Shown here piece by piece: positions 7,795 to 16,010 of a stretch of 64,000 bases of DNA. Positions within the stretch are counted from its first letter, which is position 1; the number at the start of each line of letters is the position of its first letter. Below the pieces are notes generated by a model. The model searched no databases, was not told the origin of the DNA, and saw only the letters and a program-made list of their open reading frames with translations. The position numbers and the translations under genes were made by a program. The DNA is from Chelatococcus reniformis (lineage in GTDB: Bacteria; Pseudomonadota; Alphaproteobacteria; Rhizobiales; Beijerinckiaceae): the NCBI RefSeq assembly GCF_014640075.1, contig NZ_BMGG01000011.1:432-64431 (forward strand). The letters run 5' to 3'.

Positions 7795-9546
7795 TCAACG
7801 CCGTATGACGCGAAAGCGAATCTGGCGTCGGATCCGGGAGACGAGGCGGCGCGGCAGCGCCATGATGCGCCACGAGGTGCTCTGCTCGATGAGACGCAGC
7901 CGGTCGAGCTCGCGCTGGACATCCGGCGGCAGGCCGTCGCCGCCGCCGCGCGATTGGGTCTCGCAGAAATCGACGAGGTAGCGAATGCGCGGCACCGCAC
8001 CGCGCGGCAGCACGATGTGGGCCTGATCGAGCTTGGTCAGGATTCGCTGGTAGTTGCTGTCCCACTCGCTCTGAGGATGGTCGGTCCGGGAGCTCTCGTC
8101 TTTCGTCCACCAGCGGTAGATACCAGTCACCTCCCCGGCGGAGGCAACCCCGACGACGGCCGCCGTCCGCATCAGGAAATCCCAGTCCTCGGTGGTGGTC
8201 AGGCTCTCGTCGAAGCGGATGCCGAAGGAGTGGAACGGCCCCCGCGGGAACGCCAGGCCGATGGGCGGCGATTGATTGCCGCGCAGATGCGCCAGGAAAT
8301 CGAAGCTTGCCGGATAGCGCTCGAAGCCCCCCTCCGCGCGCAGGGACCGCTGCCCGCGGATGTCGACGTTGCGGACGTTCTGACGAACGCAGGCGCAGCG
8401 CAGCACCTTCCCCGGCGTCTGCCGGGCCAGCTTCTTGAAGGTCTCAACCCAATGGGCCAGAGGCGCATCGTCGTCGTCGAGAATCGCGATGTACTCGCCC
8501 CTTGCCTCCTCGAAGCCGACATTCAGGGGATGCGTCCGGTTGCCCGTGTCCACGGCGATATAGCGGATCTGCTGCCGCAGCCGGTCAGCGGTATCGGCGA
8601 TGACGCGCTCGACATCGAGTTGTCGCTCGCGATCGAGCTTATGGCCCAGCACGAGAAGTTCGAAGTCGGGATCGGTCTGCGCCGAAAGGCAGGTCAGAGC
8701 CTCGATGAAGGTGTGAAGGCGCGTACCCTGCGTCCGCATGATGATGCTCAGGAAGGGGCGCGCCGGCGCACCCTCCCCCTCTCGCGCGGGGTCAATCGTG
8801 GCCAGTACGGCCGGGCCCGGCACACACAGCCGGACGAAGCGGCTCACATAGGTGAACGGGTCGGCCCCGAGGCGCAGCTGATGCAGCAGCGCATGCAGCT
8901 CTGTCCCCGATGCCAGCGCCGGATGGCTCGCCGGAAAATTCTGTTCGCTCTGCCCCGTCTGCACATCGTGCCGGTCGATCTCGTGCAGCCCCGCTGCCGC
9001 CAGCGTGGTGCCGAGGCCGCGGTTGTCGAACAGCCTGACATGGCCGCGGTCAAGAATGCCGCCCTCGGTGTAATCCCACAGGCCGAACGCAAGCTTGCGC
9101 CCGACATCGCCGTGGGCGACGTTGGCCGAGCTGACCACGACGTAGCAATTGTGCAGTCTCGCCAGTTGCGAGACGGCTCGGAGAAGAGCATCGGCGTTGG
9201 TCAGCCGCTCGATCGTGTCGAGCACCGTGATCGAGCCGACGGCTCGCTCACCGACGATATGGCGGAGGCCCTCGTAGATCTGCCCCTCGTCCGAGAAAGC
9301 CAGCCCATGGGTCTCGAAGCCGCGCTCCGTCAGGCTCCGCAGAGCCTGGTTATCGCGGTCGATGCCGACATAGTGCAGCCCGAGCAAAGATGTGAGGGGC
9401 TCGGCCATGTGCCCATCGCCGCAGCCGACGTCCAGATGCAGCATCCCCGGCTGCCCCGCGACCTTTCGCGCCAGCAACTCCAGGGCATGGCCCGAGACAC
9501 TGTTCGCGTCGAGGGCATAGTCGGACTTGGGAGCCACTCGATTCAT
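7795..9546 (-). CDS. Bifunctional SAM methyltransferase / GT2 glycosyltransferase
   Basis: This 583-residue protein has two domains. Residues 1 to about 230 are a class I SAM-dependent methyltransferase fold with motif I DVGCGDG at 39-45 and an acidic VGIDRDN strand end. From about residue 285 a family-2 glycosyltransferase begins (FLSIIMRTQGTRLHTFIEAL) with the metal-binding acidic run ILDDDDAPLAHW. The C-terminus is basic (RLVSRIRRQIRFRVIRR), as in membrane-associated transferases. It is likely to build and methylate a surface polysaccharide. Its ATG overlaps the stop of the upstream glycosyltransferase by four bases, so the two are translated together. The sugar and methylation site are unknown. 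Confidence 0.85.
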   Translation of the reverse strand: MNRVAPKSDYALDANSVSGHALELLARKVAGQPGMLHLDVGCGDGHMAEPLTSLLGLHYVGIDRDNQALRSLTERGFETHGLAFSDEGQIYEGLRHIVGERAVGSITVLDTIERLTNADALLRAVSQLARLHNCYVVVSSANVAHGDVGRKLAFGLWDYTEGGILDRGHVRLFDNRGLGTTLAAAGLHEIDRHDVQTGQSEQNFPASHPALASGTELHALLHQLRLGADPFTYVSRFVRLCVPGPAVLATIDPAREGEGAPARPFLSIIMRTQGTRLHTFIEALTCLSAQTDPDFELLVLGHKLDRERQLDVERVIADTADRLRQQIRYIAVDTGNRTHPLNVGFEEARGEYIAILDDDDAPLAHWVETFKKLARQTPGKVLRCACVRQNVRNVDIRGQRSLRAEGGFERYPASFDFLAHLRGNQSPPIGLAFPRGPFHSFGIRFDESLTTTEDWDFLMRTAAVVGVASAGEVTGIYRWWTKDESSRTDHPQSEWDSNYQRILTKLDQAHIVLPRGAVPRIRYLVDFCETQSRGGGDGLPPDVQRELDRLRLIEQSTSWRIMALPRRLVSRIRRQIRFRVIRR

Positions 9547-10505
9547 AGTAGCGCGAACCTGTGGTGAGCATACATGTCGCCGACGAACTGCCCGACCTCG
9601 TGGCCCGGGTCCAAAGGAGCGGGAAGCTGATCGGCCTCGCGGCGGCTCATGAAGACGGAATACGCTTTCTGGTGGTCCTCGTGGGGACTGAGGGAGAACT
9701 GCTCCAGCAGCCGCTGGAGCACGCCGGCTTTCGACCACTTGTGAGCCATGAACAGAGCGGCCTCCGCCGAATAGTAGCGCTCGGCGGCACTCGGCATCCA
9801 TTTTGCATCAGCCGACAGCCGCTTGTCATGAAAGACGACGGCCGCCGGGTGGTGGATCACCTTGAACCCAGCCAGCTTGGTGCGCCAGGATAGGTCGACG
9901 TCATCGCAGTACATGAAAAATGAATCGGCGTCGAACCCGTTGATCGACTTGAACAAGCGCGCCGGAATCAGCAAACAGGCACCCATGGCCCAGGATGTCT
10001 CCCCGGTCTTCGGGTCATAATCCTTGGGATGCTCAACCGGGAGCTGCTTGGCCTCGGCTATTCCCACCCCCGCCGTCTTAAGAGGCTCGATCAGGGTCTC
10101 CAGCATGCGCGGCGAGGCGATGACGTCCGGGTTCTGGATGAAGAGGAGATCGGCGGCATTGATCGCCGCAAGGTCGTTCTGGCCACCAGCCGACCCGCGA
10201 TTGGCGCCGAACGAGCGATAGGTGACCTTCAGCACGCGCCCGAACTCCTCCTGGAGGGAGGCGACCTCCGCGTCCGAGAGGCAGGGCAATGACGAACTGT
10301 CGCCCAGATGAAAGGCCACGGAGGTCAACGCGCCGCTCGCCATGCCGAGCTCCGCCGAGCGCGCCAGGCTCGCCGCGGAGCGCCTCACCTCGTCATAGCC
10401 CGTGTGGTAGAGCACAGTCTGCGCTCCGACCGAAACCGGGCCGGTGACGAACGGAGCCGTTGGCGACACCTGCGGGTGATGAACCGAACCTTTGCCTTCA
10501 GCCAT
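9543..10505 (-). CDS. GT2 glycosyltransferase, rhamnosyltransferase-like
   Basis: A 320-residue cytoplasmic family-2 glycosyltransferase. The GANRGSAGGQNDL segment, the TSWAMGACLLIPARLFKSI loop and the NGFDADSFFMYCDDVDLSWR acceptor-side motif are typical of WbbL-like rhamnosyl or galactofuranosyl transferases that extend O-antigen or capsule chains. The donor-binding DxD is represented by the CDDVD region. The N-terminal 40 residues are unusual and may be extra. The start at 10505 has only a weak ribosome site. It is the first gene of a two-gene operon with the methyltransferase-glycosyltransferase protein (ATGA overlap). Confidence 0.8.
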   Translation of the reverse strand: MAEGKGSVHHPQVSPTAPFVTGPVSVGAQTVLYHTGYDEVRRSAASLARSAELGMASGALTSVAFHLGDSSSLPCLSDAEVASLQEEFGRVLKVTYRSFGANRGSAGGQNDLAAINAADLLFIQNPDVIASPRMLETLIEPLKTAGVGIAEAKQLPVEHPKDYDPKTGETSWAMGACLLIPARLFKSINGFDADSFFMYCDDVDLSWRTKLAGFKVIHHPAAVVFHDKRLSADAKWMPSAAERYYSAEAALFMAHKWSKAGVLQRLLEQFSLSPHEDHQKAYSVFMSRREADQLPAPLDPGHEVGQFVGDMYAHHRFALL

Positions 10506-11758
10506 TACACGTCCATCGACTGGTATCGAAACAGAGCGCCCTCACCCTACCGTCCTGACATTTGGGGGCACAGGCCGCACTCGACCGACCCGTCGGCTCG
10601 TGCGGGCGGCAATAGCTAGCGCCGGCCGACGACGATCCTGAGACAGCACGTCGCATAGCGTGTGCGTGACTCCCAAATCCACCCCAAGGCGAAGCACGTC
10701 GCAGCCGTGCTGCCGCCCAACGGCGAGCCGGCAGAAATGACCCGATCGCCTCGCGCCTGCCGGCGTGCCATACGCCGCCCCCAATGAGGCGCGCCAACTG
10801 TTGCCCACCTATTGGTTAACCTCGGGTTATAGCTTAACCCAGGATTGAGGCCGACCGGCATCGCCCACGTCAACGGCCCAAACGCCGGCCCTCGCGTGTT
10901 TGCCAAGCGACGACAACGCTGCCTGCACAGCCGGCTGGCCGCATGCCGCCGGCGGCCAGCCTCTAACACAACGGAATTCCGGCGGAAACACCCGAGTCGG
11001 CGCCGCCATCGAATCGCGAGCCAGCTTTGCTCGTGGAGAACGCAACCGGTCGACGCTCGTCGCGCGCCGCGTCACCTCGTGCCTGTGGGCTATCTGCAGC
11101 CCCTGGCAACAAGAGCCCCACGCTTCAGCGCGTGGTCCCATCGCGCCTCCCGCCTCGCGGGGCGGCATGGCCGGCCCAGCCCGCGCCGCCGTTGCTGGCC
11201 CGCACACGCGCCGATGAGCCGCCTCGTCCGCAGGAATCGCGCCAAACGCTCGAGCCGCCTAAAGCTTAAATAGGTCAATCAGAAGCAGACATCTTATTCA
11301 TCGCCCGGACGATATAGATAATACTAGGCACATTACGCGACATATCGATTGATATGTACGTCTATTCCACCTTTTTATATCGTCTATATTCGATCAGGCG
11401 GAGAACGGGTCGCGGAGCGTACACTCCCCCTCACCGAGCCCCCGCCGCGTTCAACTGCCCGGCCCGATCGGTGGCGGCGCTTCAAAGGAATGCCGGCCCG
11501 CCGGCGCCGGCGCCGGAGGGCCGGCGCGATCGCGGCTTTTCCGACACGCCGGCGCCTGAGCTTCCCGGCGCAAGGCCGTTCCTTGCCGGCGGCCGCGGCG
11601 CCTCGGGCGCCGCAGTCCAGCTCCCGAGCGCGCATCGCTCGCCACCGTGCAAGCCGTTGCGAGCCCAGCGGGTGGCGCGCGCCTCGCGCGCGCCGTACCG
11701 ACCGGCGTGTCCACCGGCGCCAGCGGCCGAGGCGCTCGTCGCGTCGCATCGGGCGGCG
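10506..11758. other. Long gene-poor interval upstream of the glycan genes
   Basis: About 1.25 kb without a supported gene. The frames present have Arg/Pro/Ala-rich shadow composition. Visible structure includes an inverted repeat GGGTTA/TAACCC near 10823-10841 and an AT-rich island at 11275-11400, listed separately. The interval may contain a degraded gene, but no protein motif is recognisable. Confidence 0.5.
11275..11400. promoter_or_regulatory. AT-rich island with nested inverted repeats
   Basis: In a strongly GC-rich window this stretch is conspicuously AT-rich. It holds a tight palindrome ACATATC-gatt-GATATGT (11340-11357) and a wider inverted pair GACGATATA / TATATCGTC (11308-11316, 11376-11384) around it. 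Such symmetry suggests a protein-binding or promoter region, possibly for the glycan genes 800 bases downstream on the minus strand. No regulator can be assigned. Confidence 0.4.
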
Positions 11759-12151
11759 TCAGAGCTGGCCGTAGATCCGCGCCGAAACCTGAGCCACGGC
11801 CGTCCGCAGTCGCGCGGCGATGCCGCATTGTCCGTCCTGGGGCTGGGCAATCGTCGTGGCACCACGGGCGTGCAACGGCGGCGCCGGCATCTCCGCCGTC
11901 GCCTCGAGTTCCGCGAGCGTGTGGCGCACGCTCGCGCCGCCGATCGGCGATGGGCCTGCGATGGCGCCGATCGCGAAAATGATCAGCACGCTGCCGATCA
12001 CGGCCGCATCGAAGACGCCCCTCGAGCGAGCCAGGGCCAGGCGCTCGGTGGGCTCGCGCCAAGTGGTAAAGACCGTCTCGTCGCGTCGCAGCGGATCCTC
12101 CAGATGCAGCGGCACGTCTCGATCGTCGGGTCGCCGGCTCGCGGGGCTCAT
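11759..12151 (-). CDS. Hypothetical single-pass membrane protein
   Basis: A 130-residue protein from ATG 12151, which has GGAG and a six-base spacer upstream; the alternative ATG at 12163 lacks a site. The first 50 residues are polar and charged (PASRRPDDRDVPLHLEDP), then one membrane helix (AAVIGSVLIIFAIGAIAG), then a soluble Ala/Thr-rich tail with one Cys (QDGQCGIAARL). The layout suggests a cytoplasmic head and an exported tail. No family is recognised. It stands alone, downstream of nothing on its strand, about 200 bases from the soxA stop. Confidence 0.5.
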   Translation of the reverse strand: MSPASRRPDDRDVPLHLEDPLRRDETVFTTWREPTERLALARSRGVFDAAVIGSVLIIFAIGAIAGPSPIGGASVRHTLAELEATAEMPAPPLHARGATTIAQPQDGQCGIAARLRTAVAQVSARIYGQL

Positions 12152-12172
12152 GGCAATCTCCATCGCGGTTGA

Positions 12173-12244
12173 GCATCTCGCCCTGGGCTGGGATCATCCA
12201 GCAGCGCAGAAGCGCTCATGATCCTGTCAATCTGAAGCGCTTCT
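12173..12244. repeat. Palindromic intergenic repeat, family 2 (diverged)
   Basis: It contains GGGATCATCCAGC symmetry and a second hairpin with 9-bp arms AGAAGCGCT and AGCGCTTCT (12208-12216, 12236-12244). Layout matches the elements at 7481-7533 and 28075-28187. It lies between the membrane protein start and the soxA stop, and could fold at the 3' end of the sox transcript. Confidence 0.5.
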
Positions 12245-12367
12245 TGTGCTCCCGGGTGGTTCCACCGCATGCACAGCGCCACTATCGCCCGACGCTAGCC
12301 CGCCTCCGTCGCAGAACTGTGCCGCCGCCACCCCCAGTTTGTCGAAAAGTGTCGCGGCCGGCGGGCC

Positions 12368-13159
12368 TCACGGCCGTACGCCCGGCGTCTCCAGGGCCAT
12401 GCCGCCGGCCCGCCCCATCAGGAAGAGCTCCAGGTCCACCAGTTCGGGAGCGCCGAACGCATAGGGCTCCGCCCGCACGCCGACCATGCAGTTGCGCAGC
12501 CGTCGCTGCAGGGAGCCCACCGACTGCCATTCCAGCCGGTAGAGGGGGTAGGCGGTGGGATGGGCCTGAGGGATGACGCTGCCGCCCAGCTGCTGTCCCC
12601 AGCGGGCGTCGTGGCAGGCGGCGCAGGACAGGTCGAGCTGGCCGATGCGACGCTCGTACAATGCGCCGCCGTTAGCCCGGAACGGGTCGAGCCGCGGGTC
12701 CTGTGGCGGGGCGATGGGCATGCCGCGGGACTGGTAGGCAACGTAGGCCGTCAGGGCCAGCAGCTCGCGGCTCTCCGACGCGAATGGCGGCGCCGGCTGA
12801 TGCGTCCGGCGGCAAAGGTTGATGCGGCCGGAGAGGTCGACGGGGCGGCCCGTGGCCTCGGCGAAGGCGGGATAGCGGGCCGCCACGCCTCGCATGCTCC
12901 GGGTCGCATCGCCGTGGCAGGTGGCGCAGGCGCGCCCGGCCGCGCCCTCGGGCCGGTGCCATGACTGTTCGCCGTCGGCGACCCACAGCATGGCTGGATT
13001 GCTCATGTCGTCCGCCTGCATGGCCCGGGTCTCGGGCGCCATGAAGTCGGAGCCGGAGCGCCTGTCCGCCGCTGCCGCCTCCCCGGCGCACGGGAGTGCT
13101 AGGACGAGCGCCAAGACGAACGCCATATCGATGGCGGGCCTCGGCCACCGTCGCCTCAT
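12368..13159 (-). CDS. soxA: SoxA, diheme c-type cytochrome subunit of SoxAX
   Basis: SoxAX is the periplasmic L-cysteine S-thiosulfotransferase that couples thiosulfate to the SoxY carrier cysteine. This 263-residue protein has a signal peptide (IDMAFVLALVLALPCAGEA) and two haem-binding motifs, CATCH at 78-82 and CAACH at 179-183, so it is the diheme form. RRLRNCMVGVRAEPYAFGAP places the active-site cysteine at 224, in the context expected for SoxA. The ATG at 13159 shares one base with the soxZ stop (TGATG), so translation is coupled. It is the last gene of the operon. Confidence 0.93.
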   Translation of the reverse strand: MRRRWPRPAIDMAFVLALVLALPCAGEAAAADRRSGSDFMAPETRAMQADDMSNPAMLWVADGEQSWHRPEGAAGRACATCHGDATRSMRGVAARYPAFAEATGRPVDLSGRINLCRRTHQPAPPFASESRELLALTAYVAYQSRGMPIAPPQDPRLDPFRANGGALYERRIGQLDLSCAACHDARWGQQLGGSVIPQAHPTAYPLYRLEWQSVGSLQRRLRNCMVGVRAEPYAFGAPELVDLELFLMGRAGGMALETPGVRP

Positions 13160-13479
13160 CACGTCACCGTGATCTCGGCCGTGGCCTGCTGCACGCTGCC
13201 GTCGTCGCCGAACCAGGAAAAGGCGATGACGCCGCTCGTCGTCGCGGTGGTCGTGAACGCCAGGAACGGATTGGCCGCGATCGCCGGAAACAGCACGGCC
13301 GAGAAGATCTCATCGCCGTCGTAGGTGCAGACGAAGCGGTGAATGATGTTGCGGGGGATCGTCGTTCCCGTCGCGTCGGTGCGGTGCCCCGTCTCCATGA
13401 GATGGGCCGCCATGGCGCGGATCTCGATGACCTCGCCGCGGCGCGCCGTCGTCGGGACGCTGACGAGCGCCCGACTCAC
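13159..13479 (-). CDS. soxZ: SoxZ, sulfur carrier complex subunit
   Basis: This 106-residue protein partners SoxY and positions its carrier arm. It has the immunoglobulin-like SoxZ sequence: TARRGEVIEIRAMAAHLMET, RNIIHRFVCTYDGDEIF and GVIAFSWFGDDGS. The GTG start at 13479 overlaps the soxY stop as GTGA, which fixes the start and couples translation. A signal peptide is absent, as usual; SoxZ is normally exported with SoxY. The length is standard. It ends by overlapping soxA. Confidence 0.93.
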   Translation of the reverse strand: MSRALVSVPTTARRGEVIEIRAMAAHLMETGHRTDATGTTIPRNIIHRFVCTYDGDEIFSAVLFPAIAANPFLAFTTTATTSGVIAFSWFGDDGSVQQATAEITVT

Positions 13480-13961
13480 GACAGGTCCTCGATGCAGGCG
13501 GCGAGCGTCACGATCACGCTGGCGTCGCTCGACCAGAAGCTGCCGTCGCTCATCTCGACGACGGCAGCGACCGCCTGCGACGTGGCCAGGCGAATGCGCG
13601 TCGACACCTGCGCCCGCCCCGCCCGCGGCCAGAGCCGGAAGACGGCGACCTCGGCCTGCGGGTTCTTCTCGTTGAACAGCCCGATGCGCGTGACGTGGTC
13701 GGCGCCGGTCATCGGGCTGTCCACCGCCACCGTGACGCCCACTGTATTGCCGTTCTCCACCAGCGGCGGAATGGCGAGGCGCACGCGCCCCGCCTGGATG
13801 GCGGCCCCGCCGGTGAACGAACGAATGGCGTCCTCGAGCGAGGGACGCGCCAGGGCGGCGCGCGGCAGCGCCACACCGAAGATGCAGAGGGCGCCGGCGA
13901 ACAGCACCTCCCGGCGCCGCAGCGGGCCGATGGAGGGCTGCGCCCGGACCTCGTGAAGCAT
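13476..13961 (-). CDS. soxY: SoxY, sulfur covalently-binding carrier protein
   Basis: SoxY carries sulfur intermediates on a C-terminal cysteine in the periplasm. The 161-residue protein has an RR signal (RREVLFAGALCIFGVALPRA) suited to Tat export, then the SoxY beta-sandwich (VENGNTVGVTVAVDSPMTG, HVTRIGLFNEKNPQAEVAVF). The tail is unusual: classical SoxY ends Gly-Gly-Cys-Gly-Gly, whereas here the only C-terminal cysteine is Cys156 in LAACIEDLS. The cysteine is kept but the glycine swinging arm is not. It starts three bases after the soxX stop and overlaps soxZ. Confidence 0.9.
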   Translation of the reverse strand: MLHEVRAQPSIGPLRRREVLFAGALCIFGVALPRAALARPSLEDAIRSFTGGAAIQAGRVRLAIPPLVENGNTVGVTVAVDSPMTGADHVTRIGLFNEKNPQAEVAVFRLWPRAGRAQVSTRIRLATSQAVAAVVEMSDGSFWSSDASVIVTLAACIEDLS

Positions 13962-13964
13962 GGC

Positions 13965-14411
13965 TCACTCCTTCAGCGTGACGAGGAGCGCGACGATGTC
14001 CTCGATCTCTCCGGCGGTCAGCACCGGCTGGCCGCGGTACGGCGCGGCGACCCGTTCGAGGCCATCGATGCGGTGGTTCGAGGGCATGATGGTGGCCGGA
14101 TCGAGTCGCTTCATGTCGACGATGCGCAGCCGGATCTGGCCCTGGCTCAGGCGGCTGCCGACACCGCCCAGGCCCGGCGCCAGCGTGCCCTGGGCATGGG
14201 GCTCGGCGACCGGTCCCGAATGGCAGAGCAGGCACAGGCTCCGGCGCCGGTCCAGCAGCAACCGCTCGCCGCGGCCCGCATCGCCGGCGGCGCCCGTGAG
14301 CGGCCGTGCGATCGCATCGCCGACGACCTCGAACGGCGCCAGCGCGTCGTCGGCCTGGGCCTGGCCCATCCCCACGATCAGCGCCAGGGTCGCAAACGGC
14401 CGCTTTCTCAT
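13965..14411 (-). CDS. soxX: SoxX, monoheme cytochrome subunit of SoxAX
   Basis: A 148-residue secreted cytochrome that takes electrons from SoxA. The signal peptide ends near [12 protein letters not shown]. The single haem motif is CLLCH in [13 protein letters not shown], and the distal Met ligand is probably in [14 protein letters not shown], the typical SoxX sequence. It ends with the class I cytochrome helix [14 protein letters not shown]. The ATG overlaps the preceding flavoprotein stop by four bases, placing it inside the same operon. Confidence 0.92.
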   Translation of the reverse strand: MRKRPFATLALIVGMGQAQADDALAPFEVVGDAIARPLTGAAGDAGRGERLLLDRRRSLCLLCHSGPVAEPHAQGTLAPGLGGVGSRLSQGQIRLRIVDMKRLDPATIMPSNHRIDGLERVAAPYRGQPVLTAGEIEDIVALLVTLKE

Positions 14412-15733
14412 CCGAAGATGCCGTCGGTGATCGTGCGGAACCATGCCATGGCATAGGTCGCCTCGACCGCCCGAAAGGACGGCGGGGCCTTGATAGGGCT
14501 CACCCCGCCCGCCCCCTCGACCTCGGCGAGCAGGCCGCCGCGGGGCTGGTAGACCCCGGCGATGGAGATCCCGTAATCCGGCGCCACCAGACTGTAGCAC
14601 GTGTTGATCAGCTTGGGCTCGTCCGGCTCGCGCCCCCGCACCAGGGCCGCGACCGCGCGGGCGCAGGCCTTCGCCTGGGCGTCGGCCGCGAAGGCGGACT
14701 TGGGCATGGCGCCGGCAATGGCGGCATCGCCGATGACATGGATGCCCGGCCGCAGGCGCGACTCGAAGGTGACGGGATCGATGGGGCACCAGCCGGTCCG
14801 GTCGGCGACGCCGGCGGCGACGGCGACGGCGGCGGCGCGCTGTGGCGGGATCACGTTGGCGACGGCGGCGCGATGGCTGCCGAATTCGGTGGTCAATGTC
14901 CGCGTCGCCGCATCCACAGCGGTGAGGCGCCCGCCGCCCGAGAGCGGCACCCATTCGATCAGGCCGCCATAGAGCTCCGTCCATGCCGCCTCGAACAGCC
15001 GCTGCTTGGAGAAGGCGTCCTTGGCGTCCAGGATGATCAGCTTCGAGCGCGGCTTGCGCGCCTTGAGATAATAGGCGATCAGGCTCGCCCGCTCGTAGGG
15101 CCCCGGCGGACAGCGGAAGGGGTTGGCGGGTGCAGCGATGACGACGAGGCCGCCGTCCGCCATGGCCTCCAACTGACGGCGCAGCAGCAGCGTCTGCTCG
15201 CCGGCCTTCCAGGCGTGGGGCAGCACGGCGGCCGCGGCGGCGTCGTAGCCCGGGATGGCGCCGAGATCGAGGTCGATGCCGGGCGCCAGCACCAGCCTCG
15301 CGTAGTCCAGGCTCGCACCGTCCTCCAGGCGCACACGTCGCGTCTCCGCATCGACGGCCACGACGCGCGCCGTCACCACGTCGACTCCCGTCCGGCGCAA
15401 GGCCTCGTAGCCGAAATTCTGCCCGTCCATCTCGCGCAAGCCGGCGATCACCGCGTTGCTGAACGGACAGGCCGTGTAGCGCGCGTTCGGTTCGACCAGC
15501 GTCACCGCGAGGTTGCCGGCCTCGCGCCCCAGCGCGCGGGCGCAGCTGGCGCCGGCGAAGCCGCCGCCGACGACGACGATGCGGGCACCCGCCTGGGCGC
15601 GCACATGCGGTGCGGCCAGCACCCCGGCACCGGCCGCGGCCAGCCCCGACAGCACTGTCCTACGGCTGGGTTGGGCGCTCAGCCTCGCCCGGCGGAGCCG
15701 TGACCCATGCGGCAATGGCGCGAATTTCTTCAT
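14408..15733 (-). CDS. soxF: SoxF / flavocytochrome c sulfide dehydrogenase flavoprotein
   Basis: A 441-residue FAD protein of the FccB/SoxF family, which oxidises sulfide or assists Sox turnover in the periplasm. A Tat signal is clear ([16 protein letters not shown]), followed by the FAD site [16 protein letters not shown]. The family redox cysteines are present in [16 protein letters not shown] and in the C-terminal half in [17 protein letters not shown]. Length is normal. The only ATG that includes the Tat motif overlaps the upstream cytochrome by 74 bases, which is unusual; later starts would cut into the leader. The neighbouring cytochrome gene is its likely electron acceptor (FccA or SoxE role). 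Confidence 0.88.
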   Translation of the reverse strand: MKKFAPLPHGSRLRRARLSAQPSRRTVLSGLAAAGAGVLAAPHVRAQAGARIVVVGGGFAGASCARALGREAGNLAVTLVEPNARYTACPFSNAVIAGLREMDGQNFGYEALRRTGVDVVTARVVAVDAETRRVRLEDGASLDYARLVLAPGIDLDLGAIPGYDAAAAAVLPHAWKAGEQTLLLRRQLEAMADGGLVVIAAPANPFRCPPGPYERASLIAYYLKARKPRSKLIILDAKDAFSKQRLFEAAWTELYGGLIEWVPLSGGGRLTAVDAATRTLTTEFGSHRAAVANVIPPQRAAAVAVAAGVADRTGWCPIDPVTFESRLRPGIHVIGDAAIAGAMPKSAFAADAQAKACARAVAALVRGREPDEPKLINTCYSLVAPDYGISIAGVYQPRGGLLAEVEGAGGVSPIKAPPSFRAVEATYAMAWFRTITDGIFG

Positions 15734-16010
15734 CCGAATAGCCCTTGGCGATACGGTCCATCACGGTGGCCGGCCGCTCGCCGCTGCGGAAGGCCCGCAT
15801 GGCCGCGACGACCTCGGCCGGCGGCCGCCCGCGCAAGTCCGGAACCTCGCCGGCCGATGCCGGCGCATGGCATCCGCCACAGGCGGCCGCATCCCCCGGA
15901 TGCGCCGTGCGGGCCAGCGCCGGCACCGCCGCCCACAGCAGGGCAGCCACGGCCAGGCCGCGCCGGGAGGCGCGGGCCGCCACCCCGGTGCGATGCGTCC
16001 GCCCGCTCAC
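15660..16010 (-). CDS. Monoheme cytochrome c, SoxE/FccA-like
   Basis: A 116-residue secreted cytochrome: a basic N-terminus, a hydrophobic signal ([16 protein letters not shown]), the haem motif CGGCH in [12 protein letters not shown], and a C-terminal [19 protein letters not shown] helix with the Met ligand nearby. This is the small FccA or c553-like type that pairs with sulfide dehydrogenase flavoproteins. The GTG at 16010 overlaps the stop of the molybdopterin subunit as GTGA. Its 3' end overlaps the flavoprotein gene by 74 bases. It probably carries electrons from SoxF, or from the upstream hydroxylase. Confidence 0.85.
   Translation of the reverse strand: MSGRTHRTGVAARASRRGLAVAALLWAAVPALARTAHPGDAAACGGCHAPASAGEVPDLRGRPPAEVVAAMRAFRSGERPATVMDRIAKGYSDEEIRAIAAWVTAPPGEAERPTQP

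Noticed and set aside
7954-9567. 537-codon open frame on the plus strand
   Set aside because: It is antisense to the methyltransferase-glycosyltransferase gene and has no domain or ribosome site.
10616-10969. 117-codon minus-strand frame in the gene-poor interval
   Set aside because: It has basic, Cys/Arg/Trp-rich shadow composition, no ribosome site and no motif.
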